Below are positions 29,140-39,748 of a DNA stretch of 52,507 bases, one piece after another. The notes under the pieces were generated by a model. The model did not search any database. It was not told the DNA's origin and saw only the letters and a program-made list of their open reading frames with translations. Position 1 is the first letter of the stretch; each line of letters opens with the position of its first letter. Location of the stretch: assembly GCA_945641355.1 (NCBI GenBank), contig CALZEQ010000021.1, forward strand, positions 1-52,507, read 5' to 3'. The translations under genes were made by a program, and so were the position numbers. The stretch is from an uncultured Mediterranea sp. Lineage in GTDB: Bacteria; Bacteroidota; Bacteroidia; Bacteroidales; Bacteroidaceae.

Positions 29140-29160
29140 GACACAATGTATTTTTGAAGA

Positions 29161-29168
29161 CAAAAATA
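29161..29168 (-). promoter_or_regulatory. GH2 promoter -7 box
   Basis: Minus-strand TATTTTTG, an exact TAnnTTTG match 22 bases before the GH2 ATG at 29139. No good TTTG at 19-21 bases upstream, which would fit an activator-dependent promoter. Confidence 0.5.
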
Positions 29169-29267
29169 GGAAAAGAAATCGTAAAATGAGCCAATCCATA
29201 CAGCTGATGCAACATAAACGAACACATTCTGAAACATAATGGCCGATGAAATGTATCCTAAAAACGC

Positions 29268-29275
29268 TACCTTTG
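29268..29275 (+). promoter_or_regulatory. HTCS promoter -7 box
   Basis: TACCTTTG followed by C is an exact match, 18 bases before the ATG at 29294. It lies inside the reading frame of the alternative start at 29246 and so argues against it. Confidence 0.55.
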
Positions 29276-29293
29276 CATAAAAAGACAATAGAA

Positions 29294-32200
29294 ATGTGTA
29301 AGAAGATCTGCATACAAGGTATCCTGTGGATAGCCATACTATCCATGTCTGGAATGGGGTTAGTAACGGCACAGGCCCAACGGGCCTTCCGCCACCTGAA
29401 CATCGTACATGGTTTATCCAGCAACAATGTGAAGGCTTTTCTGCAGGACGGTGAAGGTTTTTTGTGGATAGGCACCGAAAACGGACTGAACCGCTATGAC
29501 GGTTACCACCTTAAGGCATATTGGGCAGACAGGGATAGCGTGGGAGCCTTGCCCTTCGGTGACGTGTCCCAATTGCAGGAGGACGGAGGAGGAAACCTGT
29601 GGATAGGCAATGACCCCTATTGCCTCTATCTGCGCAAGACCGACAGTTTTGAGGCAGACGTAACAGGTGTATTGCAGCGTATGGGTGCAGACATAAGTCA
29701 CAGCAAACTAAAGTTGCATGTGGACAAGAAAAAACGGCTGTGGGTAGTGCAAGATTCCGCAGTGATCTGTATAGACCATCGAACGAAACAGACGAAGCGT
29801 TACCGTATGGCAAAAGCCATTTCCCTGGAACAGAGTTTGGGATTGAGCGATGATGGCAAGCACCTCTTCATATTGCAGGACAATGTGCTTTGGAAAAGCA
29901 ATCCGGAATTGGGACAGTGTGAGTGCATCAGTGACGAACTGCTTCCGTCACATCCTGCTACAGGCAAGAATGAAGAAGTTTACATAGACAATAGAGGAGG
30001 AATGTGGTTGTTCTCGTATTCCGATGACTGTCTGTTCTATCGTAAGAATGCCAGGTCGGGGTGGAGGCTCGTGCAACTGACCTCTGGGAAGGAGGCACGC
30101 AGCAATGCCACGCGCAGCATCACCGATGACGGCAACGGGCATGTGTGGGTAGCTACCGACCATCAGGGTGTATTTGTGTACGATGTGACCAACGACCGCT
30201 GGGAAAACCTGACAAACAGCCCTCTTTCGTCCACCTCAATAGCCTCAAACCGCATCAATACCGTCTATACTGACTCTCAGGGAGTGATATGGATTGGTCA
30301 TGCCAAGAAGGGCATTTCGTATAGCCACGAGAGTTTCTACGAGTTTATAGATACCCGCTACCAGGAGTGTAGCGACATTGCCGCGTTGCTGGAAGACCGC
30401 GCAGGAAACATCTGGATAGGGACGGACGGAAACGGACTCTATGTAAAGGAACGGGAACGAAATATGAGTTTGCGGAAATTGCCCGTGCCCGATGTGGCCA
30501 TCATCACGCTGGCCGAGGATGCCAAGGGGCGCATTTGGGCAGGAAGCTACCAGGATGGACTCTTTTGCATTGAAGACTCGCACGTAACCCATCTGACCAC
30601 AACCAACAGCACGTTGCCCTTCGACCACATCTGGAAGCTGGTGACCGACCGCTTCGGACATCTCTGGATAGGATGTGTGCTGCACGGACTGGTCTGCATA
30701 GATCCGGAAAGCGGAAGTGTGCACAAACTGGCTCTGCCCGACGGATACAACATCCAGGTGACGGACATGAGCTATGACGGCGGTGACAAACTCTACATCG
30801 GAACCACCTATGGCATCTGCATTGCAGACATCGTCACCCAACGCACCGAGATGCATCACGGCAACCGTGCCGGGTCGCAACAGCTCGCTTCGATGTTTGT
30901 CTCGCACATTCTGAAGGACAGACAGAATCTGCTGTGGATAGGCGACAGGCAAGGGGTGACGGTATGGGACCTGCAACGTGATTCGCTCTACCGGCTGAAC
31001 AGGAAGTACGAAGCCGAACACCATTTGGTAAAAAGCCTTGTAGAGGATAATCATGGCTATGTATGGATGTCCAGCAGCAACGGATTGGCGGTATGCGACC
31101 CCAACCGTTCGGAGCAAGGAGGGATGGACTTCTTCCTGCAGCATTTTACGGCCAGAGACGGACTGGGAGACAACTGTTTCAACGGATATGCCGTGTGCCG
31201 TCTGGCCAATGGAGATTTGCTGTTTGGAGGAACCGGCGGCTATACACGGGTCAATCCCAACAAACTGAAGGAAGACGTTCCTTCCCAAAACCAGATACGT
31301 TTTACTTCAGCCTGTGTGGACAGGCGGTCGTTGACAAGGGAGGAGATGAAAGGCATCACGATGAACCACAATGACTATCAGATAGCCATTGAATGGTTTA
31401 CCGGCAATCTGCTGAATGCTGGCCAGACCCGCTTTGCATACCGCATGGTAGGGCTGGACAGCCGCTGGCAAACGACGGGCGAAAACCGGGTCACATTCAC
31501 TGCACTGCCGGCAGGCAAATACAGGCTGCAAGTGCGCGTTGCCGATAAGACAGCCCCCAACCCAATAGCTACCCTACCCGTCACGGTGCTGCCTCCTCCC
31601 TATCTGTCGGGAATAGCCATCGCCCTTTATGTCATCGTATCGGGCATGGCACTGGCCGTATTGCTCTATTTCTTCCAACGGCAGCACCAAGCCAAATTGG
31701 CTCGCCAACGGACTCGTGCCGAACAGGAACAGAGGTTGTTGCTGAACGAAATGAAGCTGAAGTTCTTCACCAACATCAGCCACGACCTACGCACACCGCT
31801 CACGCTGATTATTAGTCCATTACAATTATTATTAGACGAAGTGGAACCGGGTTCCGTGCACCGGAAGCTGGAGGTGATTCACGTCCATGCGCTACAGCTG
31901 CTGGGGCAGATTAATTCGTTGCTGGACTTCCGCAAGCTGGATGTCGGAGCTGAGACGTTGCACCGCACGCAGGGTGACATGGTCAGTTTCGTACGCGAGG
32001 TGTGCGGCACCTTTCAGGAATATGCATCAGAACATGGATTCCTTTTTAACTTCATGTGCGAAAAGGAATATATCCATACCTCGTTCGACCCTGAAAAGAT
32101 AAGGAAGGTGATTAACAATCTGCTTTCAAATGCCTTCAAGTACACACCAGACAAAGGCGAAATCAATGTACACCTCTATCAGGAAGACGACCATGTGTGC

Positions 32201-33283
32201 ATCGGCATCGCCGACAATGGGGCGGGCATCACCGACAGAGACAAGAAACACATCTTCGAGCGGTTCTACCAAGTGCCCCAGACGCAGGAAAAAACAGGAA
32301 GCGGCATCGGGCTGCACATTGCCTATGAATACGTACAGATGCATCAGGGCAGCATCACGGTGACCGACAACTATCCTCGGGGCAGCATCTTCACCGTCAA
32401 GTTGCCATCTGCCGTCTCACCCGATGACAGAGCCGTAGACATCCCCCCGGCACCCATCTCCGTGACTTCCACGGAGTCGCGCTACACCCTGTTGCTGGTA
32501 GATGACAACAGAGACTTCTGTGCCGTAATGGGCGAATATCTTGCAGACGAATACTCCATACGGACAGCCAACAACGGCCGGGAGGCACTGGAGGTGTTGG
32601 AAAAGGACAACATCAATCTGGTAATAAGCGATGTCATGATGCCTGTGATGGATGGCACGGAGCTGTGCCGGCAAATCAAGACCAATGTCCGATGGTCGCA
32701 CATACCCGTCATCCTGCTGACTGCGCGTATGGCTGAGGAGTGTCGCACCGAGGGACTGAGGCTGGGCGCAGATGATTACATTGTAAAACCATTCGACTTC
32801 AACCTGCTGAAACTACGCATCCGTAAGTTCATGGAATGGACCGAGAAGAGTCACCGTACCTTCCACCAACAAGTGGAAGTGGAGCCGAGCGACATCACCA
32901 TTACCCCGCTTGACGAACAGTTTATCGCCAAAGCGATAGATATCGTCGAGCGAAGGATGGGCGAGACGGAGTTTTCCGTCGAAATGCTGGGTTCTGAGCT
33001 GGGACTAAGCCGAGGCCACCTCTACAAGAAACTGATGAGCATCACCGGGAAGGGGCCTGCCGACTTCATCCGCATCATCCGCCTAAAGCGCAGCCGGCAG
33101 TTGCTGGAGAAGAGTCAGAAGCAGATTGCCGAGATTGCTTACGAAGTAGGGTTCAGCTCGCCCAAACGATTCTCCATCAACTTCAAGAGTGAGTTCGGCA
33201 TGTCGCCATCAGACTATTTGCGAAACATAAAATCAGAAGCAAAAGACATAGATGACCCTTTTTTGAAACATGACAAACCCTGA
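29294..33283 (+). CDS. Hybrid two-component sensor/regulator (HTCS) of the PUL
   Basis: One-protein signalling system of about 1329 residues that senses an oligosaccharide in the periplasm and activates PUL genes. Order: signal peptide ending near VTAQAQ, beta-propeller repeats with LWIG/VWIG-type signatures (about residues 30-690), a Y_Y_Y domain (692-750), a membrane helix (about 770-794, IALYVIVSGMALAVLLYFF), a HisKA domain with His830 in NISHDLRTPLTLI, a HATPase with DNGAGI and GSGIGLHI, a receiver domain with Asp1113 in VISDVMMPVMDG, and a C-terminal AraC-type HTH (about 1212-1312). All phosphorelay residues are intact. It is divergent from GH2 and 78 bases before the susC-like gene it presumably controls. 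Confidence 0.95.
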   Translation: MCKKICIQGILWIAILSMSGMGLVTAQAQRAFRHLNIVHGLSSNNVKAFLQDGEGFLWIGTENGLNRYDGYHLKAYWADRDSVGALPFGDVSQLQEDGGGNLWIGNDPYCLYLRKTDSFEADVTGVLQRMGADISHSKLKLHVDKKKRLWVVQDSAVICIDHRTKQTKRYRMAKAISLEQSLGLSDDGKHLFILQDNVLWKSNPELGQCECISDELLPSHPATGKNEEVYIDNRGGMWLFSYSDDCLFYRKNARSGWRLVQLTSGKEARSNATRSITDDGNGHVWVATDHQGVFVYDVTNDRWENLTNSPLSSTSIASNRINTVYTDSQGVIWIGHAKKGISYSHESFYEFIDTRYQECSDIAALLEDRAGNIWIGTDGNGLYVKERERNMSLRKLPVPDVAIITLAEDAKGRIWAGSYQDGLFCIEDSHVTHLTTTNSTLPFDHIWKLVTDRFGHLWIGCVLHGLVCIDPESGSVHKLALPDGYNIQVTDMSYDGGDKLYIGTTYGICIADIVTQRTEMHHGNRAGSQQLASMFVSHILKDRQNLLWIGDRQGVTVWDLQRDSLYRLNRKYEAEHHLVKSLVEDNHGYVWMSSSNGLAVCDPNRSEQGGMDFFLQHFTARDGLGDNCFNGYAVCRLANGDLLFGGTGGYTRVNPNKLKEDVPSQNQIRFTSACVDRRSLTREEMKGITMNHNDYQIAIEWFTGNLLNAGQTRFAYRMVGLDSRWQTTGENRVTFTALPAGKYRLQVRVADKTAPNPIATLPVTVLPPPYLSGIAIALYVIVSGMALAVLLYFFQRQHQAKLARQRTRAEQEQRLLLNEMKLKFFTNISHDLRTPLTLIISPLQLLLDEVEPGSVHRKLEVIHVHALQLLGQINSLLDFRKLDVGAETLHRTQGDMVSFVREVCGTFQEYASEHGFLFNFMCEKEYIHTSFDPEKIRKVINNLLSNAFKYTPDKGEINVHLYQEDDHVCIGIADNGAGITDRDKKHIFERFYQVPQTQEKTGSGIGLHIAYEYVQMHQGSITVTDNYPRGSIFTVKLPSAVSPDDRAVDIPPAPISVTSTESRYTLLLVDDNRDFCAVMGEYLADEYSIRTANNGREALEVLEKDNINLVISDVMMPVMDGTELCRQIKTNVRWSHIPVILLTARMAEECRTEGLRLGADDYIVKPFDFNLLKLRIRKFMEWTEKSHRTFHQQVEVEPSDITITPLDEQFIAKAIDIVERRMGETEFSVEMLGSELGLSRGHLYKKLMSITGKGPADFIRIIRLKRSRQLLEKSQKQIAEIAYEVGFSSPKRFSINFKSEFGMSPSDYLRNIKSEAKDIDDPFLKHDKP

Positions 33284-33361
33284 TTGTGGATAGATTATGC
33301 GACATTTGCATCGACGTTAGTCAACACAACTTTTTAGTATACATTAATTAAATTACACACC

Positions 33362-36300
33362 ATGGAAAGACATCATCAAAACAACGGAATCACAGCACGC
33401 TGTGTACGGATGGTCGGCATCTGTCTGGTATGGCTGCTGGCCATAGCCAGTGCGCAAGCACAGAACCGTACCCTGACAGGCACTGTGACATCGGACACAG
33501 ACGGCGAACCTCTGACGGGAGCCACCGTGAAAGTGAAAGAAACAAACACCGGAACCACCACCGACCTGAACGGGCGCTTCAACCTACAAGTACGAACGGG
33601 ACAGACGCTGGTGGTATCGTACATCGGATTTCGGACAAAGGAACTGCGGGTAGACAGGTCTGCCCGTATGGATATATCCCTGCAGGAGGACAATGCCCTG
33701 CTGGATGAAGTGGTAGTGGTAGGATATGGTACCATGAAGCGCAGCGACCTGACGGGTTCGGTGGTCAGCGTGACGGGCGACGAACTGAAGAAGTCCGTGG
33801 TCACCTCGCTGGACCAGGCACTGCAAGGCCGTGCGGCCGGCGTGCAGGTGACACAGAACTCAGGTACACCGGGCGGTGGTATATCGGTGAGCATCCGCGG
33901 TATCAACTCGCTCAACGGCAACGAACCGCTTTACGTCATTGACGGAGTGGCCATATCGGGCAACAACAGCGGCAACAGCAGCGTACTGAGTGCCATCAAC
34001 CCTGCCGACATCGTGTCCATGGAGGTGCTGAAGGACGCCTCGGCCACAGCCATCTACGGTAGCCGTGCATCAAACGGCGTGGTGCTGATTACCACCCGTC
34101 AGGGCGAGGTGGGGCGGACAAAGGTGTCCTACGAAGGTTACTTCGCCCTACAGCAGCTGCCCAAGAAACTGAAAACGCTGTCGTTGCCTGAATATGCCGA
34201 GTACCAGAACCTGCGTGCCGCTACCATAGGATTCGGCGCACGCGAAGAGTTCATGGATCCCACATTGCTGGGTGAAGGCACCGACTGGCAGAACGAGATA
34301 TTCCGCACCGCCCCCATGCACAACCACCAGCTCAACATCTCCGGTGGCTCCAAAGGCATGAAGTACTCACTGTCCGGCGGATACATGGAGCAGGACGGTA
34401 TTGTATTTGGTTCGGACTTCGAACGCTTCTCGCTGCGTGTCAATATGGACAACGACATCAACAAGTGGCTCACCACCGGCCTGAGGGCATCGGTGGCACG
34501 TACCCGACAGACCAACCGCGTGGACGGGTCGGGAGCCATCTACAACGCACTGAACCAGCTGCCCGAAGTGCCGGCACGCAACCCCGATGGCAGCTTCGGT
34601 ATGCAGTCGGAAAACATGTACGGCACGTACTTCTCCAACCCGCTGTCTGACCTGATACAGAACGAGAATTACAGTCGCAATACCCAGATTTACGTCAATG
34701 CCTTCGCTGACATCAAGCTGTGGAAGGGGCTGGTGTTCCGCACCGAGTATGCCGCCAACTACAACTACAATAACAGCTACTACTTCAGACCCTCGTACGA
34801 ATACGAGTTCTTTAAGCAGCAGTCATCGGCCAGCCGTTCGGCAGGCAACGGTAGCAACTGGACACTGAAGACCTATCTGACCTACAACGGACAGTTCGGA
34901 AAGCACGGACTGCAAGCCATGGCCGGACACGAGGCACAGGAGAACACGTGGGAGAACCTGTCGGGAAGCCGAAGCGACTTTCTCTTCAACTCCGTACACG
35001 AGCTGGATGCAGGCGACGCCACCACCGCCAAGGCTGGCAGTTCGCGAGGCTCGTCGGCCATCGAGTCGTACTTCGGCCGTCTGAACTACAACTATGCCGA
35101 CCGCTACCTGCTGACGGCCACCCTGCGTGCCGACGGTTCGTCATCGTTTGCCAAGGAGAGCCGGTGGGGATGGTTCCCCTCTGTGGCTTTGGCCTGGAAG
35201 GTGAACAACGAAGCCTTCCTCAAAGACGTGACTGCCATCAGTTCGCTGAAACTGCGCCTCGGATGGGGTATGGTGGGTAACCAGTGGGCTGGCTCGTATG
35301 CCTACGGAGTGACCATGGCATCGGCAGCCTCCATCTGGGGGACGGGATTCTACGGAGGAAACTATCCCAACCGCGACTTGCAGTGGGAGGAAACCCAATC
35401 CTACAACGTGGGGCTTGACCTGGCCCTCTTCGACAACCGCATCGAGCTGATAGCCGATGCCTATTACAAAAAGACGGACAACCTGTTGATGCAGGCCTCG
35501 CTGCCTACCTACGTTAGCGGACTGATAAGTGCCCCATGGGTCAATGCCGGTGCCATGACCAACAAAGGTGTGGAACTGACGCTGAACACGCACAACATAC
35601 AGACACGCGACTTCACGTGGACAACGGGACTGACCTTCTCCATCAACCGCAACAAGGTGACGAAACTCTACTCCGAGTCGTCCGCCATATCGGGCATCAA
35701 CGGTACGGAGACGTTGACCTATACCATGGTAGGCGAGCCTGTGGGACAGTTCTACGGTTACAAGGTCATCGGCATGTTCAAGGAAGAAAGCGACTTCTAC
35801 AAGAAGGGGGTCAACGGGCAGACGCTGACCGACGAGGCCGGCAACCCCATCCGCGTGGCCATACCGAAGGACCAGGCAATAGGCAAATCGGGCATCTGGG
35901 TGGGCGACTTCATCTATGAAGACCTCAACGACGACGGCGTGATTGACGAAAAAGACCGCACCTTTTTGGGCAATCCGGCACCCGACTTCACCTTCGGACT
36001 GAACAACTACTTCGCCTACAAAGGGTTTGACCTGAACATCTTCATCAACGGGTCGGTAGGAAACAAAGCAGTCAACCTGATACGCCGCACCTTCACCAAC
36101 CCCATGCGCAACAGCAACCTGCTGAAGGAGGCCACCGGCATCGCACAGATAGCCATGCACGACCCGGAGGTGGGTGATGACGTGCTCTCCAACGTCTACA
36201 TAGCCAACCCGGACAAGGCCGTGGTACAACGCATCACCACCAGCAGTGCCAATGACAACAACCGCATCTCGGACCGTTTCATCGAGGATGCCTCGTACTT

Positions 36301-36535
36301 GCGTATAAAGAACATCTCGCTGGGCTACACCTTCCCCCGCAAATGGCTCAAAAAGGTACAGATAGATTATCTGCGCCTCTACGTCAACATACAGAACCTC
36401 TGGACGTGGACCAGCTACAAGGGCTACGACCCCGAAGTAGGAGCACTCAACTACAACGTGCTGCTGCGCGGAGTGGATGACGCACGATACCCCTCGCAGC
36501 GCATCTATACCTTCGGACTCAACTTCAATTTCTAA
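33362..36535 (+). CDS. SusC/RagA-type TonB-dependent transporter
   Basis: Outer-membrane glycan importer of 1057 residues. After a signal peptide (about residues 15-34) come a carboxypeptidase-regulatory-like domain (LTGTVTSDTDGEPLTGATVK, residues 38-100), the characteristic DEVVVVGYGTMKRSDLTGSV, a plug domain with NEPLYVIDGVAI, and a 22-strand barrel ending in YTFGLNFNF with a terminal aromatic. It forms the pedal-bin transporter with the SusD-like lipoprotein encoded 20 bases downstream and takes up oligosaccharides released by the surface GH5. Expression is presumably switched on by the upstream HTCS; a box GACATTTG at 33301-33308 resembles a weak -7 element. Confidence 0.95.
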   Translation: MERHHQNNGITARCVRMVGICLVWLLAIASAQAQNRTLTGTVTSDTDGEPLTGATVKVKETNTGTTTDLNGRFNLQVRTGQTLVVSYIGFRTKELRVDRSARMDISLQEDNALLDEVVVVGYGTMKRSDLTGSVVSVTGDELKKSVVTSLDQALQGRAAGVQVTQNSGTPGGGISVSIRGINSLNGNEPLYVIDGVAISGNNSGNSSVLSAINPADIVSMEVLKDASATAIYGSRASNGVVLITTRQGEVGRTKVSYEGYFALQQLPKKLKTLSLPEYAEYQNLRAATIGFGAREEFMDPTLLGEGTDWQNEIFRTAPMHNHQLNISGGSKGMKYSLSGGYMEQDGIVFGSDFERFSLRVNMDNDINKWLTTGLRASVARTRQTNRVDGSGAIYNALNQLPEVPARNPDGSFGMQSENMYGTYFSNPLSDLIQNENYSRNTQIYVNAFADIKLWKGLVFRTEYAANYNYNNSYYFRPSYEYEFFKQQSSASRSAGNGSNWTLKTYLTYNGQFGKHGLQAMAGHEAQENTWENLSGSRSDFLFNSVHELDAGDATTAKAGSSRGSSAIESYFGRLNYNYADRYLLTATLRADGSSSFAKESRWGWFPSVALAWKVNNEAFLKDVTAISSLKLRLGWGMVGNQWAGSYAYGVTMASAASIWGTGFYGGNYPNRDLQWEETQSYNVGLDLALFDNRIELIADAYYKKTDNLLMQASLPTYVSGLISAPWVNAGAMTNKGVELTLNTHNIQTRDFTWTTGLTFSINRNKVTKLYSESSAISGINGTETLTYTMVGEPVGQFYGYKVIGMFKEESDFYKKGVNGQTLTDEAGNPIRVAIPKDQAIGKSGIWVGDFIYEDLNDDGVIDEKDRTFLGNPAPDFTFGLNNYFAYKGFDLNIFINGSVGNKAVNLIRRTFTNPMRNSNLLKEATGIAQIAMHDPEVGDDVLSNVYIANPDKAVVQRITTSSANDNNRISDRFIEDASYLRIKNISLGYTFPRKWLKKVQIDYLRLYVNIQNLWTWTSYKGYDPEVGALNYNVLLRGVDDARYPSQRIYTFGLNFNF

Positions 36536-36555
36536 CGAATCACAACTCTATCAAT

Positions 36556-38172
36556 ATGAAATACAGATTTATCACCCTGATATCGACGCTGCTGATGCTG
36601 ACAGCTTGCAGCGACTCCTTTCTGGACCGTGCGCCCGAGGGGAACTATGTAGACGTGACCTACTACACCTCCGACCAAGCCCTGCAGCAAGCTACGGCTC
36701 CCCTGTATAACCGTGCCTGGTTCGACTTGAACTCACGTGCCATCGTGCCGCTGGGCAGCAACCGAGCCAACGACAACTTCAGCCGCTGGGGATTCCCGGA
36801 ATTCACCAACTTCAAGGTCACGGCACTGAGTGGCGACCTGGCCAATGCCTGGAAAGGATTCTATTCCGTCATCACGGTGGCCAACTCCGTCATCAGCGAC
36901 GTGCAGACCAAATGCAGTGCCGATGTCAGCGAGACAGCCAAGCAGACGGCCATCGCCGAAGCACGCCTGATGCGTGCATGCGCCTACTTCTACATGATAC
37001 GGCTGTGGGGCCCCGTCATCCTTATCGAGGACAATGCCAAGGTGGTGAGCAACCCCGTACAACCGCTCCACCGCGAGGAGGATGTTATGGAGTTCATCAT
37101 ACGCGACCTCACCTACGCCGTTGAATACCTGCCCGAAGAGGCGGCCGCCAAAGGTAGGGTCACTTCGTGGGGAGCCAAAGGCATGCTGGCAAAGGTCTAT
37201 CTGGCCCGGTCGGGCTGGAAGGGAGGACAACGCGACACCAATGACCTGGAGAAGGCAAAGGAACTGGCCGCCGACGTCATCAACCACAGCGGGCTGAAAC
37301 TGTACGACAACTACGAAGACCTCTTCAAGTACAAACACAACAACAATCCCGAATCGCTCATCGCCATGCAATGGGTACCGCTGGGCGACTGGGGCGTATG
37401 CAACACCCTGCTGGCCGACCTGGCCGGAAACAGCAAGATGACAGGCGGAGTGAACGTATGGAGCAGCTACCAGGCCAGCATTGACATGCTGCAGCAATAC
37501 GAAGTGGCCGACACACTGCGCCGCAACGCCACCTTCTGTACACCCGGCACATACTACCCCTATATCTGCATTGCCGATGGCGGTTATACCTACGACGGCA
37601 ACACCTCGTGCATCAAGAAGGGAGTGCCTGGCGGACCCGATGACGACAACGATGGATACATACAGTCCATGAACTCGCCGCTCAACACCTACATACTGCG
37701 TCTGGCCGATGTCTATCTGACTTATGCCGAAGCCTGCCTGGGCAACGCGGACGTACTGGACGGCGGTCCCGGACTGGAGGCACTGAACCAGGTGCGCGAC
37801 CGTGCCCGCATACCGCGCAAGACGAGTGTCACCTTTGCCGATATCATACGCGAACGCCGCGTGGAATTCTCCATGGAATACTGCAACTGGTACGACATGG
37901 TATCGTGGTACCATTGGAAGCCCGAGTACATGCTGGACTACTTCCGCAACCAGCACCGAGGCTACACCTGCGACAACATCGTGAAGGACGAAGACGGATA
38001 CCTGCACTTCGGTCGCTATGACGGCAACACCTTCCTGGAAGGCGAGGAGTACTGGAGCGAACCGGGCGAAGACATCGACATCAACCACGGAAACATCCTG
38101 ATGCCCTATCCCGAAAGCGACGTCATACAGAACCCGCTGCTGAACGAACCTCCCGTGGCCTATGAGTTTTAA
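36556..38172 (+). CDS. SusD/RagB-type surface glycan-binding lipoprotein
   Basis: A 538-residue outer-membrane lipoprotein capping the SusC-like transporter. The signal peptide ends in a lipobox (LTAC, then SDSFLDRAPEGNY, the classical SusD N-terminal motif). The protein has the TPR-like helices of RagB/SusD (AEARLMRACAYFYMIRLWG, KGMLAKVYLARSGWKGG, YLTYAEACLGN) and the C-terminal block IIRERRVEFSMEYCNWYD. Length is usual. It lies 20 bases behind the susC-like gene and 24 bases before the TIG lipoprotein. Confidence 0.95.
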   Translation: MKYRFITLISTLLMLTACSDSFLDRAPEGNYVDVTYYTSDQALQQATAPLYNRAWFDLNSRAIVPLGSNRANDNFSRWGFPEFTNFKVTALSGDLANAWKGFYSVITVANSVISDVQTKCSADVSETAKQTAIAEARLMRACAYFYMIRLWGPVILIEDNAKVVSNPVQPLHREEDVMEFIIRDLTYAVEYLPEEAAAKGRVTSWGAKGMLAKVYLARSGWKGGQRDTNDLEKAKELAADVINHSGLKLYDNYEDLFKYKHNNNPESLIAMQWVPLGDWGVCNTLLADLAGNSKMTGGVNVWSSYQASIDMLQQYEVADTLRRNATFCTPGTYYPYICIADGGYTYDGNTSCIKKGVPGGPDDDNDGYIQSMNSPLNTYILRLADVYLTYAEACLGNADVLDGGPGLEALNQVRDRARIPRKTSVTFADIIRERRVEFSMEYCNWYDMVSWYHWKPEYMLDYFRNQHRGYTCDNIVKDEDGYLHFGRYDGNTFLEGEEYWSEPGEDIDINHGNILMPYPESDVIQNPLLNEPPVAYEF

Positions 38173-38196
38173 CGTGTCTTGTTTATCATATAAAAA

Positions 38197-39663
38197 ATGA
38201 AGATTATGAAATATATACATTACCCCATCCTGTTGCTGGCCTTCATGCTGGGCTGCAACCTGTTCATCGCTTGCGATGACGACGATGCCGGCGGACAGCC
38301 CGTCATCCATTGTGTGCGTCTCACCGATCCGACCAAGACGGACAGTACCTTTACCGATGTCCACCCGGGCTCGATGATAGTAGTCATCGGTGAAAATCTG
38401 ACCGATGTGAAGAAAGTGTTCATCAACGACCAGCAGATTTCGTTCAACACCAACTATGGTACCTCCACCAACCTGATACTTACCATCCCGGCTGACCTCA
38501 AGCTGACAGGCGCCCATCCCGAACTGACGGGCGAACTGCGCATCGAGACTTCGCATGGCACGGCCGTCTACGCCCTGCACGTTCTCTCGCCAGCTCCCTA
38601 CATCACCCGCGTGGCCACTACCTTCCCCGTAGAAACAGGTACCCCGCTACGTGTCTTCGGCGGCAACTTCTACGAAATAGAGCGCATCTACTTCACTACC
38701 GCCGAAGAAGACATAGAGAATGCTCCCGTAGCCGTGGAGGTGAAGGAGTACACGGTGAACAACGACTTCGACCAGATTACCTTCAACGCTCCGGCAGGAC
38801 TCATCGAAAAGGGCAGTCTGGTGATAGACTGCTATACGGCAGATGCCTTCACGCCGTTCCGCCGTTCGGCATTGCCGCCCGTCATCAACCGCATCAGTTC
38901 CATGATGCCCATCACAGGTACTACGGTCACCATACTGGGACAGAACTTCATGGACATCGCCTCCATCACCATGGGCAACCGCCAGGCCGACCTCAGCACC
39001 ATGGAAGTCAGCGAGGAGAATGACCGCATCACCTTCACCATGCCACGCGCGCCGCAAGGTACCTGCACGCTGGCCGTCACCACCATGGGCGGTACGGCTG
39101 AGGTGAGCGGATTCTATCCCTCGGAAAACGTCGTGCTGAACTACGACAACATCGGTTACTTTGTATGGGGCGGACAGGCAGCCTCCATCACGGCTGACGG
39201 CAGTGCCGCACCCTACTTCTCCGACGGAGCCTGCTACCGCCTCGCCGGCGAGATACCCGCATGGAACTGGTGGTGGGGACAGCTGCAGAACACAGCCGTG
39301 TGGGACATTGACGCAGCCTTCCTGCCAGCCGACACGCCTACGGCCGACCTCTTCCTGCAGTTTGAATGCTACGTGGCCATGGACTATGATGAAGGCCCCG
39401 TCTTCCGCTTCTACCTGAAGGGCAACGAGGGACACAACCTGACGAACTACCGGCCTGTGAGTGACTTTACCGGCAAAATGGAGGTAGGCCAGTGGATGCA
39501 GTGCAGCATCCCGCTCTCAAGTCTGGTGGACGAAGCCACTTGGGGCGACTTCCAGCGTCGCGACGGATCCGAGCTGGCCATCCAGATGACCAACCCCACG
39601 GGCAACGGTCCCTTCAATCTGGAGTTCTACTTCGATAACTTCCGTGTAGTGACAAAGAAATAA
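38197..39663 (+). CDS. TIG/IPT-domain lipoprotein, likely surface glycan-binding protein
   Basis: A 488-residue lipoprotein in the position of the SGBP-B/SusE-F proteins of PULs. The lipobox is at FIAC followed by DDDDAGG, an acidic tract of the kind that marks surface-exposed lipoproteins in Bacteroides. Two IPT/TIG-like beta domains are visible (VIGENLTDVKKVFINDQQI and VTILGQNFMDIASITMGN), and an aromatic-rich C-terminal half (YFVWGGQAASI, WNWWWGQLQN, NLEFYFDNFRVV) looks like a carbohydrate-binding module. Binding specificity is unknown. An alternative ATG lies three codons in. A GGGGCGGA palindrome follows its stop. Confidence 0.82.
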   Translation: MKIMKYIHYPILLLAFMLGCNLFIACDDDDAGGQPVIHCVRLTDPTKTDSTFTDVHPGSMIVVIGENLTDVKKVFINDQQISFNTNYGTSTNLILTIPADLKLTGAHPELTGELRIETSHGTAVYALHVLSPAPYITRVATTFPVETGTPLRVFGGNFYEIERIYFTTAEEDIENAPVAVEVKEYTVNNDFDQITFNAPAGLIEKGSLVIDCYTADAFTPFRRSALPPVINRISSMMPITGTTVTILGQNFMDIASITMGNRQADLSTMEVSEENDRITFTMPRAPQGTCTLAVTTMGGTAEVSGFYPSENVVLNYDNIGYFVWGGQAASITADGSAAPYFSDGACYRLAGEIPAWNWWWGQLQNTAVWDIDAAFLPADTPTADLFLQFECYVAMDYDEGPVFRFYLKGNEGHNLTNYRPVSDFTGKMEVGQWMQCSIPLSSLVDEATWGDFQRRDGSELAIQMTNPTGNGPFNLEFYFDNFRVVTKK

Positions 39664-39684
39664 GCCATCGGCCTTTCTTTTCGA

Positions 39685-39714
39685 GTTGGGGCGGATCTGT
39701 TCATCCGCCCCAAC
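39685..39714. terminator. GC-rich palindrome, copy 1
   Basis: GTTGGGGCGGAT (39685-39696) and ATCCGCCCCAAC (39703-39714) form a perfect 12-bp stem with a 6-base loop, in the 85-base gap between the glycan-binding and GH5 genes. No strong T-run follows. It may attenuate transcription between the importer and enzyme genes. Similar palindromes lie at 49644 and 49687. Confidence 0.6.
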
Positions 39715-39748
39715 ACTATAATTTCACTTAAACGATTGACTACATTCC

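Noticed and set aside
36733..38580. 615-codon open frame antisense to the susD-like gene
   Set aside because: It exists only because the GC-rich sense codons leave few stops in this frame; the sense strand encodes a complete SusD-like protein and the antisense product has no recognisable domain.
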